The notes: generated from the sequence alone by a model not told the origin. A DNA stretch of 20,562 nucleotides from Neolecta irregularis DAH-3 (GCA_001929475.1 LXFE01000264.1:1-20562); one strand, 5' to 3'; counted from the first letter of the stretch, positions 1-9,938 are shown. Numbers and translations: made by a program.

Positions 1-130
1 ACTGTGTATTCTACAGACTGACCCATAATACATTCACCATACTGTGTATTCTACAGACTGACCCATTGCGAATACGTTTCACCATACTGTGTATTCTACA
101 GACTGACCCATTGCGAATACGTTTCACCAT
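1..130. repeat. Minisatellite, three units of 40-45 bp
   Basis: Three head-to-tail copies: 1-40 (a shortened, diverged first copy), 41-85 and 86-130. The last two are identical 45-bp units, each starting actgtgtattctacagactg and ending in caccat. A degenerate start of a fourth copy (actttgtgta) follows at 131. The array touches the window edge, so the total copy number is unknown. Because 45 is a multiple of three, the minus strand stays open through the array and yields a repetitive peptide, which I do not regard as a gene. The rest of the stretch up to 284 is the probable promoter of the following gene and includes a small palindrome, AAACCGGTTT, at 231-240. Confidence 0.9.
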
Positions 131-284
131 ACTTTGTGTATATTTCATGTATCCGCTCGACTCGATAACCATGTTGATCTGGTGGAAAGCCAGTTCCTGT
201 CCCACCCGCGACTTGTAACTTTATAGCCAAAAACCGGTTTAAATTACATTTTAACAGCCAAAATTAAAGTAGAAAACAGGAAAA

Positions 285-1921
285 ATGTCCCGTCCAATTC
301 CTATCAAGAACAGCAGTCGCCGACCAGCAGAGTCCGAAATAAGTTCTTCGCCGCCTTCAGCCGTCGAAGTAAACTCTTGGCCTACTTATCCCAGTCCTTC
401 GCCCTTTCTAGATTCAAATCTGGCTATCTTCACGCGCCGTCAAAGCGATTCTTCAAGATCTACCGTCGCGAAACAATTGAAACCGTTCGCGACTCGCGAT
501 ATCAAGATCTTGTTGCTAGAGAATATCAATCAAGCGGCTCATGATATTTTCAGAAAGCAAGGTTATCAAGTATTTATCCCTTTTTCCGGTATATAGTAAC
601 TATCAGGTCGAATCTTTTAATACTTCACTGCCCGTAGACCAGTTGATTGAAAAGATTCAGTAATAATATTGACGCGGATAACTGACCAGTATTTAGCGAT
701 GTTCACGTCATCGGAATCCGATCAAAAACAAATTTAACCTCTCAAATTCTACAAAACGCGCGAAATCTTGTAGTAGTGGGGTGTTTTTGCATCGGCACCA
801 ATCAAGTCAATCTTGAGTTTGCGGCAAAGAAAGGTATCGCGGTATTCAACTCTCCTTTCAGCAATTCTCGTTCAGTAGCAGAATTGGTGCTTGCCGAGAT
901 CGTTTGCTTGGCCAGGCAATTATGCGAACGCTCAATGGAGATGCACCAAGGTACCTGGAATAAAGTTTCCGCTCATTGCTCGGAAATTCGGGGGAAAACA
1001 TTGGGAATTGTTGGTTACGGACATATTGGCTCCCAACTCTCAGTCTTGGCAGAATCGATGGGAATGAAAGTGATTTATTACGACGTGGTGCCTCTCATGG
1101 CTCTCGGAACAGCCAAGCAAATGACCAGTTTAAACTGCCTTCTTTCTCTCGCAGATTTCGTTTCTCTTCATGTTCCTGAACTAGCCGAGACCACAAACAT
1201 GATTGGGCAACCCGAACTCGCGGCTATGCAACAGGGATCATACATCATCAATGCTTCACGGGGACATGTCGTTCAGATTCCTGCTTTAATCGATGCAATG
1301 AAAAGCGGCCATATAGCGGGTGCGGCGCTCGATGTATATCCAAATGAACCCGTTGCAAATGGACCTTTGTTTACAAGCCAACTGAACTCTTGGACAGAGG
1401 ATCTGGTTCATTTGAAAAATTTGATATTATCGCCGCATATTGGCGGAAGCACAGAAGAAGCTCAGAGCGCGATTGGTGCAGAAGTTGGTGAAGCTATTGT
1501 TCGATGTACAACTCTGATATTTCCCACTTGTGATTTCTGATATTTCTAGATGTTAACGAGGGAGCAACGACTGGTGCTGTCAATTTCCCAGAAGTAAGAC
1601 TCCGGCCTTTGACCTTGGAAGAAGACAACCATGCCAGAGTATACTTATAGTAAACCCACGCTGACCCACAGGTTCTCCATGTCCATCAAAATGTCCCAGG
1701 TGTTCTTCGTACTGTTAACGAAATTCTTTCGGAGCACAACGTCGATAAACAGTTTTCTGATTCCAGGTAGCTTTGTCCTCTGTTTCCCAATTAACTCGCT
1801 CAGAGGTCCCATCGCCTATCTCATGGCTGACGTATCCAATGTCAGCACTAATGAAATTGAGAATCTTTATAAAAAGCTCACAGCCACACCATACAACATT
1901 GCGACCCGTTTACTGTATTAA
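285..1921 (+). CDS. SER33: D-3-phosphoglycerate dehydrogenase (first step of serine synthesis)
   Basis: Oxidises 3-phosphoglycerate to 3-phosphohydroxypyruvate with NAD in the cytosol; yeast homologues also reduce 2-oxoglutarate. Six exons: 285-569, 607-659, 697-1505, 1550-1638, 1672-1766, 1804-1921. The introns are 33-44 nt, and splicing gives a continuous 482-residue protein (yeast Ser3/Ser33 are about 469). A variable serine/proline-rich N-terminus of about 60 residues, as in the yeast proteins, precedes the substrate domain (KILLLENIN). The Rossmann motif GYGHIG is at about 219-224, with Asp242 after it for NAD binding. Catalytic Arg301 (in NASRG), Glu330 (in YPNEP) and His360 (in SPHIGG) are all present. 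A C-terminal ACT domain (VLHVHQNVPGVLRTVNEIL to RLLY) suggests allosteric control, serine being the usual effector. Choosing between the SER3 and SER33 paralogue names is arbitrary. Confidence 0.96.
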
Positions 1922-1989
1922 GAAAAGGGTAGGAATTTCAAGAGGTCTTTTGATAGCCAATATGCGAGTCGTATTTATTTAATCATCTA

Positions 1990-2108
1990 TCAATCCGAAA
2001 AAGTTCCGGCATAAATATCGGAGAAACCCGGAACCAGAAAGTAGGACAAGCAGCATACTTTCTGGTTCCGGGTTTCTCCGATATTTATGCCGGAACTTTT
2101 CGGATTGA
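1990..2108. repeat. Long inverted repeat / hairpin between two genes
   Basis: The left arm 1990-2043 (54 bp) is the reverse complement of the right arm 2056-2108 (53 bp), apart from one A in a five-A run (four in the other arm). The loop is 12 nt (ggacaagcagca, 2044-2055). The left arm begins tcaatccgaaaaagttccgg and the right arm ends in cggaacttttcggattga. It starts 69 bp after the phosphoglycerate dehydrogenase stop and ends 33 bp before the start codon of the succinyl-CoA ligase gene. It therefore sits in the 3' flank of one and the promoter or 5' UTR of the other. No convincing target-site duplication is visible. It could be a fold-back MITE-like insertion, a small-RNA hairpin or a 3'-end signal. 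Confidence 0.93.
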
Positions 2109-2141
2109 ATAACCTCTCATTTCATACGTCTTTGTAACTGA

Positions 2142-3429
2142 ATGTTTATCCTACGAACCGCTATTCGGTCCGTTCCAAAAAGGCAGTTTTCTACCTCCCA
2201 GAGAAGATTTTCTTATGAGGATACCATACAGAATCTCAGACTCAACAGCGACACAAAAGTTATCTATCAGGTTTTTATTATTGTTTTTTAAAGCTGACAA
2301 TCTTAGGGATTCACTGGAAAACAAGTATGATTCACGGTACAGAGGAATTGATATTAAGCAGCGAGTAGGGGACTTTTCATGCCCAGCAAGGTATGCTTGC
2401 TACATCGTTACTACTCATAGCCAATCCCAGCAATTGACTATGGGACCAAAGTTGTTGGCGGAGTAAATCCCAAAAAAGCCGGAGAAATACACTTGGGATG
2501 TCCTGTATTTGCAAATGTGGCAGAAGCTATGAAAGCTACTGGAGGTACGATTCATGAGTATCAAATTTGATTTTTACAGCTACTGCAAGTGGAATATTCG
2601 TACCACCCCCATTTGCAGCAGATGCAATCAAAGAGGTATCCCAGTATAATAATCATCTAATCTTTCTAGGCGATAGAGGCTGAACTTCCACTTGTCGTCG
2701 CAATCACCGAAGGAATCCCTCAGCATGACATGGTCCGAGTAACCCAGATGCTCAAAACACAAAGTAAAACTCGCCTAGTGGGACCCAATTCCCCGGGAAT
2801 GATTGCCCCAGAACAATGCAAAATTGGAATTATGCCTTCACACATTCACAAACGAGGCCGCATTGGAATCATTTCGCGAAGCGGGACGTTGACGTATGAA
2901 GCTGTGAACCAGACTACGGCTGTTGGATTGGGGCAAAGCCTTGTAATTGGTATGGGCGGAGATCCTTTTCCAGGAACGATGTTTATCGATGCCCTGAAAC
3001 TGTTCTTGGAGGACAAGGAGACTGAGGGTACAACCTTTGGTTTTGGAATTAACTCGTTAGGCATCATTCTGATTGGAGAAATCGGAGGAACAGCAGAGGA
3101 AGAGGCTGCAGACTTTTTAAAGACACATAATCTAACAAGAAGCGCGCCGAAACCTGTTGTTTCGTTTATTGCCGGTGTAACAGCACCAAAAGGTCGTTTG
3201 CCATAATATTACTGCTGATATATGCAGGCAAACGAATGGGACATGCTGGTGCTATTATTGCTGGAGGCAAAGGCGATGCAAATAGCAAAATCCAAGCTCT
3301 GGAAGCCGCAGGAGTGGTTGTTGAGCGATCACCTGGTTTGAAATTCTCCATTTATGGATTTGAATGACATTTTTAGCACGCCTAGGACAAAGTCTGTATG
3401 ACGAATTTGTCAAGAAGGATCTTTTGTAA
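2142..3429 (+). CDS. LSC1: Succinyl-CoA ligase (ADP/GDP-forming) alpha subunit, mitochondrial
   Basis: Alpha subunit of the TCA-cycle enzyme that converts succinyl-CoA to succinate with nucleotide phosphorylation. Nine exons: 2142-2270, 2307-2324, 2369-2390, 2431-2544, 2580-2635, 2670-3027, 3061-3192, 3228-3335, 3377-3429. They splice to 329 residues, matching the family's usual length. The first ~20 residues ([20 protein letters not shown]) are basic, Ser/Thr-rich and lack acids, as expected of a mitochondrial presequence. The CoA-binding Rossmann motif GFTGKQGT is assembled from two micro-exons of 18 and 22 bp. Other family blocks are [43 protein letters not shown] and [10 protein letters not shown]. 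The phosphorylated active-site histidine is His282 in RMGHAGAI. The final exon ([15 protein letters not shown]) is seen only if the last 41-nt intron is removed; otherwise a premature stop follows. Confidence 0.96.
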
Positions 3430-3550
3430 CCGGCCGGAGTAATAAAGAAATAGCATCAATGAATATATCAAGTACATTTGCAAACCGGGGTTAGCTCGAG
3501 GTCTTTTCTTGATATATCTCCTTAGACCCGAACCGCAAATACTCGTCGTT

Positions 3551-5811
3551 ATGGCTACTCCACCGGATATTAGACCGAGTTTAGAGGAAAGAATTCCTCT
3601 AATTCGCACAGCTTCTCGTCCTGGTACTGCAATTGCGAGAACCCATGCAGATGTTTTGGAATCCAATTGGGAAACTAAATTCCGGTACTACATCCCGATC
3701 GTAGCATGGCTACCGGAATACAAATGTACCTTTTCTTTATTTCTCAATCTAACCTTGAGTGGAATATCTTGCCGGAGATTTGATATCGGGCCTAACACTT
3801 GCCTGTATGTCAGTTCCAATGGCCTTGTCATATGCAAAGTATATTATAACTCAGCTGCTGGATTAACTCCCAGAAACCTCGCAAAGATTCCGCCAATCAA
3901 CGGTCTTTACTCGGCTGCTATTCCGCCATTAGTCTATGCAATTTTCGGATCCTGCAAACAGATGGTGGTTCAGCCCGAAGCTCCTTTATCGTTATTAGTA
4001 GGCGAAGCAATCCGAATGCAACTCCAGCCTGGCAGTGAATCGGATGAAGCTACTAACATCGCAGCTTTGATTACAGGACTAACAGGCGCTATTGTTACAT
4101 TGGCCGGTGTCTTTCGTTTAGGGTTTGTTGATGCCGTATCATTTCTTGCTCAGCTATGTTTAAGATATTAGGTTTTATCCAGAGCTTTACTCAGAGGAGC
4201 AATTACCGGCGTCGCAATCCTGATTTTTGTTGAACAATTGATTATTGAGCTTGGATTGTCGCATCTTGCGTCTGAGAAAGGCATTCTTACGAAAACTGCC
4301 GTGGAAAAGTTTGTCTTTTTGTGCACTCATATCGAATACTCTCACTTTCTCACTTCTATGGTTTCTTTATGCTCTTTTGTTGTTTTAATGGCTTCGGGGT
4401 ACTCGTTTCCTTGTTATTTTAAGCCAACTCTTAGAATCGCTAAAAACAAGGCTCAAGAACGATACAAATGGTCCGTATATATTCCAGATATTCTCCTCGT
4501 GGTTATTACAGCTACAGGTAACATTATCCTTTTGATTCCATCTAAAAATAGTGCTAACATCAATCTTTGACTGGCACCACCGCGGTATCGCAATCTTGGG
4601 CGTCGTCAAAGCTGGAAAAATTCAAGTTCATCCGCCCTCCCTGGGTCATCTTAGATTATCTCAAAGTACAGCTTTCGTGGTGGCGGTTATGGGGTTTTTT
4701 GAGACTTGTCTTGCTGGAAAGTCTTTGAGTGCAAAATACGGTTATTCCATTAGTACCAATCGTGAACTGACCGCAATTGGTATTCTTACTAAACAGCATA
4801 TTTCTTACTGGTAAAAGGTATTGCTAATATCGCATCTTGTTTTTTCACCACCTTACCTGCTTTCGGAGGCTACGGTCGAAGTAAAATTAATGCGTTAAGT
4901 GGAGCGAGAACGCAATTATCAGGGTACTTTGGCCAATCTGCAATCATTGACACATAGCGTCTTTCTCTCAATCTTTGTTATTCTTTCGATATTTTTCCTT
5001 ATGCCCTTTTTTCATTATCTACCAGTAAGCTACTTCTCGTACTGTGCACAGCCGACGTATAGACATGCGTTCTTGCAACAACAGTCTCAGTGGTTGTAGT
5101 CTCTATGATAACCGAAGTACCCGAAGACATTTCTTTCTTCTGGAAAGTTCGCGGGTGGCAAGAACTCGCATTGATGCTCGTCACCTGTTTTCTCACCATT
5201 GTCTGGAGTTTGGAACTAGGGATTGGTGTTGGTGTGGGTTTCAGTGTCTTGATGGTCGTTAAGAATTCGATACATGCGAGAATTTCCATTCAGGGAAAAA
5301 AGAAAGGGACAAATGAGTATCAAAGTGTAGAGGATTATCCAGAGGTATGCATGACAAGAGTTGCCATTGATTAAAAGGAAACCGAACACATTCAAGGATG
5401 TTTGATTGTGAAAATCCCGGAGCCGCTCACGTTCTCTAATACTGCACAATTGAAAGAGCGACTCAGGAGGCTGGAGCATTATGGCCATAGCCGAGTTTTT
5501 CCGGGGTTTCCAAGGCAAAGAGACGAGGAACATAACTCCAATTTTATCTTGGATGTCAAGGATATGGGCGATGTCGATGCCAGGTAAACCTTTTTTTTGC
5601 GGGTCTTTTACACAATAGTGCCCTTCAGATTTTCTTTGAGATTGTCCAAGGCTACAAGAACCAAGCAGTCTTTATCGTTGGACTAAGAAAAGAATTGCAA
5701 GACTTATTTGAACGAGCTGGGATTATTCGAAGTATTGGAAAGGACCACTTGTGCAGTACTATCAACGAAGCACTGGCACAAGTACAGGCGGGAATTTGGG
5801 TTGGAGATTAG
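3551..5811 (+). CDS. SulP/SLC26 family anion (sulfate) transporter with STAS domain, YPR003C-like
   Basis: Multi-pass membrane transporter of the SulP family. Eleven exons: 3551-3725, 3760-3838, 3874-4135, 4172-4398, 4435-4517, 4552-4779, 4818-4923, 4958-5024, 5063-5344, 5378-5583, 5619-5811. All ten introns are 33-38 nt, and the product is 635 residues. The soluble N-terminus ends near YYIPIVAWLPEY, followed by the SulP signature region (GDLISGLTLACMSVPMALSY, then KIPPINGLYSAAIPPLVYAI). Many hydrophobic segments run to about residue 470. A C-terminal STAS domain occupies roughly 504-630 (LIVKIPEPLTFSNTAQLKERL, DVDASALQIFFEIVQGYKN). The wording of the core motifs resembles the yeast YPR003C group, reported as ER-located, more than the plasma-membrane sulfate permeases Sul1/Sul2. 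The substrate is therefore not certain. Only 67 bp separate its stop from the next start. Confidence 0.92.
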
Positions 5812-5878
5812 ATTAGCAAAGTACATTTATTATACTTTTGGAGGTTTAGTTTCCTCCCCACCATCAACACCTGACCAT

Positions 5879-6619
5879 ATGACATCTATACGGAAACGCT
5901 CACTCAGCGTGTCATCCAACGAAACCGCCGTTGACCACGAATCAATGTCTTCGTCTTCTTCGCCTCCCCAACATCTCAACAAAGCTTCTCGCACAGAGGA
6001 AACTCCAAACGGCAAAGGCTGGTTACAATGTACATTACCGCCAACTTGCTCCAAGAAACCTGCCAATTTTCCGTCGGCAGAGGTATATGAATCGTATTTC
6101 CACCTCAACGACACTGCTTGAATAGGTAGGCATTATCAAAGTCAACATATAAATACATGTCATGAATGCCATAAAAATTTCCCATCAATGCGTTACTTAG
6201 ACTTGCATATCTCTGAGAATCATGATGCGCTGGCAGACGCTAGACGAGCTCGGGGGGACAAAACGGTAGGTTTCTTATTCCCAAATAGCTGATCGCAGTA
6301 CGGCTGTTTTGTAGAGGACTGTCCCAAGGTCTGTTCGACTTCAAAGACTCGACGATGGCATTTGATTGACAAGCACATGTTTCCTCGGGAATACAGATTC
6401 AGTGTAGTGAATACGGGAGTACACGAGTATACAAGCATGCTTCGCCGAGCACGGATTCACAAGGAATGCGAGTCAATGGATGTTGACAGGAAGAAAAAGG
6501 ATGTCATAGTTACCGAAGTAGATGTCAAAGAATTGACAAAAGACCTGGCGGGTGTAAGACTCGTTCCCGCTAATATTCAGTTTGGCAGGAGAGGCGGGAA
6601 AGCTGGGTTTCGTGCATAA
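5879..6619 (+). CDS. C2H2 zinc-finger protein, ZNF511-like
   Basis: Three exons, 5879-6093, 6130-6265 and 6299-6619 (introns 36 and 33 nt), give 223 residues. The N-terminal ~48 residues are serine-rich and probably disordered. Three finger-like units follow: C51/C57 with H73/H78; C82/C85 with H98/H103 (CHECHKNFPSMRYLDLHISE); and C120/C125 with H138/H143 (YGCFVEDC, then RRWHLIDKH), followed by MFPREYRF. This spacing and wording match the ZNF511 family found from fungi to animals, whose molecular role is poorly known; a nuclear location is likely. The C-terminus is basic (QFGRRGGKAGFRA). The first exon boundary was placed so that the first finger reads YESHYQSQH; reading through ends at a stop. 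Its stop codon lies only 25 bp from the stop codon of the opposing ArgJ gene. Confidence 0.87.
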
Positions 6620-6644
6620 TTGCATATATCTTTTGGTGTTTTGG

Positions 6645-7994
6645 TTATGATCTGTACTCTGCATTGATTGAAATGTACTTTATGTTAGCATGGTATTTAT
6701 CTTCAAGGAATACTTCATGGCTGAAATCACAAGTCCACATTCTGGCTGATCCTCCTCCATTTGTGCCTAACGAGACTTTGATCTCTATATCCTCCTCTTT
6801 CAATATCTCACTCGCATAACTTTCATCGACTTGCACCGGCTCACCGTTTTCTAAAAGAGGCAAATCGCATCCGCCTGTAGTTGATAGAAATGAAACGCTG
6901 GTCGTTTGAGGATTCACATCCACTCCAGCATATCCAATCGCAGCTAATATTCTCCCCCAGTTCGCATCTTGGCCGAAAAGAGCTGTTTTGACAAGAGGCG
7001 ACTTTGCAATACTAGAGGCGACCTTTTTGGCGTCATCAGCAGATTTGGCATCCTGAGACATGAGTACTATAGAGATAAAACTTGCCTGGACAGTGATAGC
7101 CACGAATTTAGTTGCTCCTTCCCCGTCTCGGATAACTAACTGAGCCAGCTCCTGGAAGAAACCGGTGATTATCTGCTTGAGCATGCTAAAGTCTGGAGAA
7201 TTGGTGTGAATGACTGGACCGCCTCCTTCACCATTCGCGAGTAGAGCTACTGTATCGTTTGTGCTGGTATCGCCATCTACTGTAATTGAATTGAAGCTTT
7301 TATCCACAGCATAGGAGATGATTGCTTTTACTGCTTCGGGAGAAATTGATGCGTCTGTAGCAGCGAAACCAAGAAGTGTAGCCATATTTGGGTGAATCAT
7401 ACCGGCACCTTTAGCAATTCCAGCAATTCGAAACTCCTTTCCGCCGAGATTAAAAGTTGACGATCTGAGCTTTGGAAATGTATCTGTCGTACATATTGCA
7501 TTTGCACATGCAAGCCAGTGTTTATGAGTTGACCCAATATTGAGATGCAAATTGGGGATTCCCTTAGTGATTTTGTCAATGACCAATCTTTGACCAATTA
7601 CACCTGTCGACATCACCAATGTGCTATTTTCCGAAAAAAGGAGCTTATCAACTGAATAAGCCATGGCCTCTGCGTCTAAAAGACCATTTTGACCGGTAAC
7701 TGCATTGGCACAGCCGCTATTAATCACGATAGCCCGTATCTTTGAACTTGACTTTGATAGAATCCGCTCGCTTATTATGACTGGAGCCGCCTGGAATACA
7801 TTTTTCGTAAATAGGGCTGAGGCAGAACACGGCTTGTCTGATACCAAAAGTGCGAGATCAAGCGATTTTGGGTCTTCCTTGATGCCGATATGTTGACCTC
7901 CGACCCTGAATCCGAGTGGATATGTGCCTGATATAGGAACAAACCGAGCCTTTAAAGTAGAATAGGATTTAAACCAAAAGCTTTTTACGCCCAT
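6645..7994 (-). CDS. ARG7: Arginine biosynthesis bifunctional protein ArgJ (glutamate N-acetyltransferase / acetylornithine acetyltransferase), mitochondrial
   Basis: Moves the acetyl group from N-acetylornithine to glutamate and can also make N-acetylglutamate, in the mitochondrial arginine pathway. The precursor self-cleaves inside the block [16 protein letters not shown]: the nucleophile is Thr206, giving alpha and beta chains. Other family blocks are [55 protein letters not shown] and [18 protein letters not shown]. The frame is open over the whole span (449 residues), but I infer two introns that contain no stop and are multiples of three. One is 7053-7085 (33 nt, GCAAGT...AG); the other is 6678-6713 (36 nt, GTATTC...AG with a GCTAAC branch site). 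Removing them deletes segments absent from the family and gives 426 residues ending [13 protein letters not shown]. The N-terminus ([18 protein letters not shown]) suits import into mitochondria. The plain name ArgJ is equally valid. Confidence 0.95.
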   Translation of the reverse strand: MGVKSFWFKSYSTLKARFVPISGTYPLGFRVGGQHIGIKEDPKSLDLALLVSDKPCSASALFTKNVFQAAPVIISERILSKSSSKIRAIVINSGCANAVTGQNGLLDAEAMAYSVDKLLFSENSTLVMSTGVIGQRLVIDKITKGIPNLHLNIGSTHKHWLACANAICTTDTFPKLRSSTFNLGGKEFRIAGIAKGAGMIHPNMATLLGFAATDASISPEAVKAIISYAVDKSFNSITVDGDTSTNDTVALLANGEGGGPVIHTNSPDFSMLKQIITGFFQELAQLVIRDGEGATKFVAITVQASFISIVLMSQDAKSADDAKKVASSIAKSPLVKTALFGQDANWGRILAAIGYAGVDVNPQTTSVSFLSTTGGCDLPLLENGEPVQVDESYASEILKEEDIEIKVSLGTNGGGSARMWTCDFSHEVFLEDKYHANIKYISINAEYRS

Positions 7995-8029
7995 CGAAAC
8001 ACAGGATATAAATTATTTGGCGCTTATCG

Positions 8030-8056
8030 TGATGTCATGTTCGCGACCTCACGTGA
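8030..8056. promoter_or_regulatory. Divergent ArgJ/ORC2 promoter with E-box palindrome and CRE-like site
   Basis: The 120-bp gap between the two divergent start codons (7995-8114) holds a perfect octamer TCACGTGA at 8049-8056, almost centred between both ATGs. TGATGTCA at 8030-8037 is one base from the CREB/ATF palindrome. CACGTG is the core recognised by bHLH factors such as Cbf1, and CRE-like sites by bZIP factors. The palindromes are seen in the sequence; binding is inferred. Confidence 0.45.
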
Positions 8057-8114
8057 ATTTTGAATTGTCTTTCAACCTTATTGGATAGTAAAACTCTACA
8101 GCAATTGAGTATTA

Positions 8115-9569
8115 ATGCGAGGAAAACGGGGAGCTTCATCAAATGGTTCTGCGCCAGATTCGTCACCGGGTCGCGGATCTCGCACCAACACACTTCAAGA
8201 CGAAGGAAACCACTTTAATACTCCTACAACTCCTCAAAAGAGTAATAAGACTGCAGGAACAGCGACTCCAAAGAGGTTGCGGGAATTGACGGGCACTCCA
8301 AAAACACCTCTGTATAGTTTTGGAAGGAATCAACAGGTGGTGGTGAATGCAGATCGATCCGCACGCAGGAAAAGTTATAGAAAGTTGATCCAGGATACCC
8401 TCGATGAGGGAAATAGTGATCAAGAAGACGATGAACAAAATGAAATAGTACGCGAGATTGCGGAAAACTCCCAAGACGACAGTAGCGAGGACATTTCTGG
8501 TCTCGAATCAGAAGCCGAGATTGAGAACAAAAAGATTAATCGCGGAACTGGATTTGAAGAATATTTCGCTCAGTTACGAGCCAAAGGAAAAACCTCGAAT
8601 AACACATTGTCGAAATTACCCCAATTGGACCATTCAGAATGTAGACGTCTACTAGACGAAATGGGACCATTTCACCAGGAAGAAACAGACTATCTGCACA
8701 GTTCAAAGTGTCATGGTGGCATGTTTGATCAGTGGATTTTCGAATTATCTTCCGGATTCAACATTCTGCTATATGGATACGGATCGAAAAGACGCTTAAT
8801 CATGAACTTTGTAGAAAGTCACCTTTCAAATCAACTCGTTGTCGTAATCAACGGCTACTTTCCATCGATAAATATCAAAGACATTCTACAAATAATTGCC
8901 TCTGCCCTCGAAATTAACGTCGGATCTGTATCTCAAGATATCTTGAATACAATACTCGCTGAATTACCACATAACTCGATACCCCCATTGACCCTTGTTA
9001 TCCACAACCTAGACGGCGAAAATATTCGTTCAGAAAAATCACAGTCCTACTTATCAATACTCGCATCTCATCCTAAAATTACCCTTCTTGCATCCATTGA
9101 TCACATAAACGCTCCTCTTCTCTGGGATATCGCTAAATCTAGCAATTATAACTTTCTATGGCATGAAACAACAACATTTATACCCTATACAATTGAAACT
9201 TCCTTTGAAAATAATCTGGTATCACAAATCTCTCAAGTCGGAGGCGGAAAAGGCGCAAAATATGTCCTTTCAACTCTGACGCCCAACGCTCGAGGAATTT
9301 ATCGCCTTCTCCTGGAATCCCAGGTAAAATTAATGAAAGATACCGAACAGGCAAACGAATCCTTTGGTCTGGAATACAAGAATTGGTATACCCTTAGTTC
9401 AAAAGAGTTCCTAGTCAGCAACGACATCAATTTCCGCAATACGTTGACAGAATTTTTTGATCATCGGTTGGTTGTTTCCAAGCGGGATCACGTTGGCGAA
9501 GAGATTCTTTGGGTGCCGTTTGAGAAAAGGGGAGTCGTCCAGATTCTCGAGGACTTGGATGAGATGTAG
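8115..9569 (+). CDS. ORC2: Origin recognition complex subunit 2
   Basis: Subunit of the six-protein complex that marks replication origins and loads the MCM helicase in the nucleus. A single exon of 484 residues, unusual beside its intron-rich neighbours. Residues 1-140 are low-complexity with basic and acidic stretches and hold three full CDK consensus sites (S17-P-G-R, T39-P-Q-K, T51-P-K-R), in line with the known CDK control of ORC. From about 145 comes the AAA-like domain. Orc2 blocks include FEEYFAQLRAK, a degenerate P-loop-like stretch LLYGYGSKRRLI (221-226 is GYGSKR, not a working Walker A), NGYFPSINIKDIL, LVIHNLDG and the hallmark YNFLWHETTTFIPYTIE. A winged-helix region ends the protein (FFDHRLVVSKRD...WVPF). 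It shares a short divergent promoter with ArgJ. Confidence 0.96.
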   Translation: MRGKRGASSNGSAPDSSPGRGSRTNTLQDEGNHFNTPTTPQKSNKTAGTATPKRLRELTGTPKTPLYSFGRNQQVVVNADRSARRKSYRKLIQDTLDEGNSDQEDDEQNEIVREIAENSQDDSSEDISGLESEAEIENKKINRGTGFEEYFAQLRAKGKTSNNTLSKLPQLDHSECRRLLDEMGPFHQEETDYLHSSKCHGGMFDQWIFELSSGFNILLYGYGSKRRLIMNFVESHLSNQLVVVINGYFPSINIKDILQIIASALEINVGSVSQDILNTILAELPHNSIPPLTLVIHNLDGENIRSEKSQSYLSILASHPKITLLASIDHINAPLLWDIAKSSNYNFLWHETTTFIPYTIETSFENNLVSQISQVGGGKGAKYVLSTLTPNARGIYRLLLESQVKLMKDTEQANESFGLEYKNWYTLSSKEFLVSNDINFRNTLTEFFDHRLVVSKRDHVGEEILWVPFEKRGVVQILEDLDEM

Positions 9570-9938
9570 CTCTAGGCTCGCTCTAATAAATTTGTAGATG
9601 AAATTACTGGAGTTGGTTTAAAGGTTCAAATATATCATTGCGGCTCTATTGACGAATCATTGCATGACAAAACTTTCACTTCATGACTTTTAGGCTGCGA
9701 TAAAACATTAGAGTGGTTCTCTGCATATCGAATTTCTAAACTCTGAAATACGAAGAAATATAGAGTGAGTGCCCACTCGATCAACAAGCGTATAATAGAA
9801 CACATCAACATCTGACATACGCACTTCTTAAATCCTCTTGAGCTGTCCTCGTGATGTATCACTGTCCATAGTTGATAGATACAGGTCCTCGCTTACATGG
9901 CCCGCGACACTGTCTTCCTGACAAACCATGGCTTCGTC
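9570..9938. other. Intergenic region between convergent ORC2 and EST1/SMG7-like genes
   Basis: 369 bp between the two stop codons. An AATAAA at 9585-9590, 16 bp after the ORC2 stop, is a plausible plus-strand polyadenylation signal. A 75-codon open frame on the minus strand (9635-9862) has no recognisable domain and no splice context, so I do not call it. I see no repeats or RNA gene here. Confidence 0.6.

Noticed and set aside
1-130. CRISPR-like array
   Set aside because: The units abut one another with no unique spacers, and the genome is clearly eukaryotic.
11-205. Open frame on the minus strand through the 45-bp repeats, with a repeating peptide
   Set aside because: It is a by-product of a repeat whose length is divisible by three. 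It has no homology, no splice context and truncated repeats at both ends.
5708-6121. Longer 137-codon reading of the zinc-finger gene starting inside the transporter's last exon
   Set aside because: Its first part is an out-of-frame overlap with the STAS domain, and its end reads through the first intron. The ATG at 5879 and the splice at 6094 fit the family.
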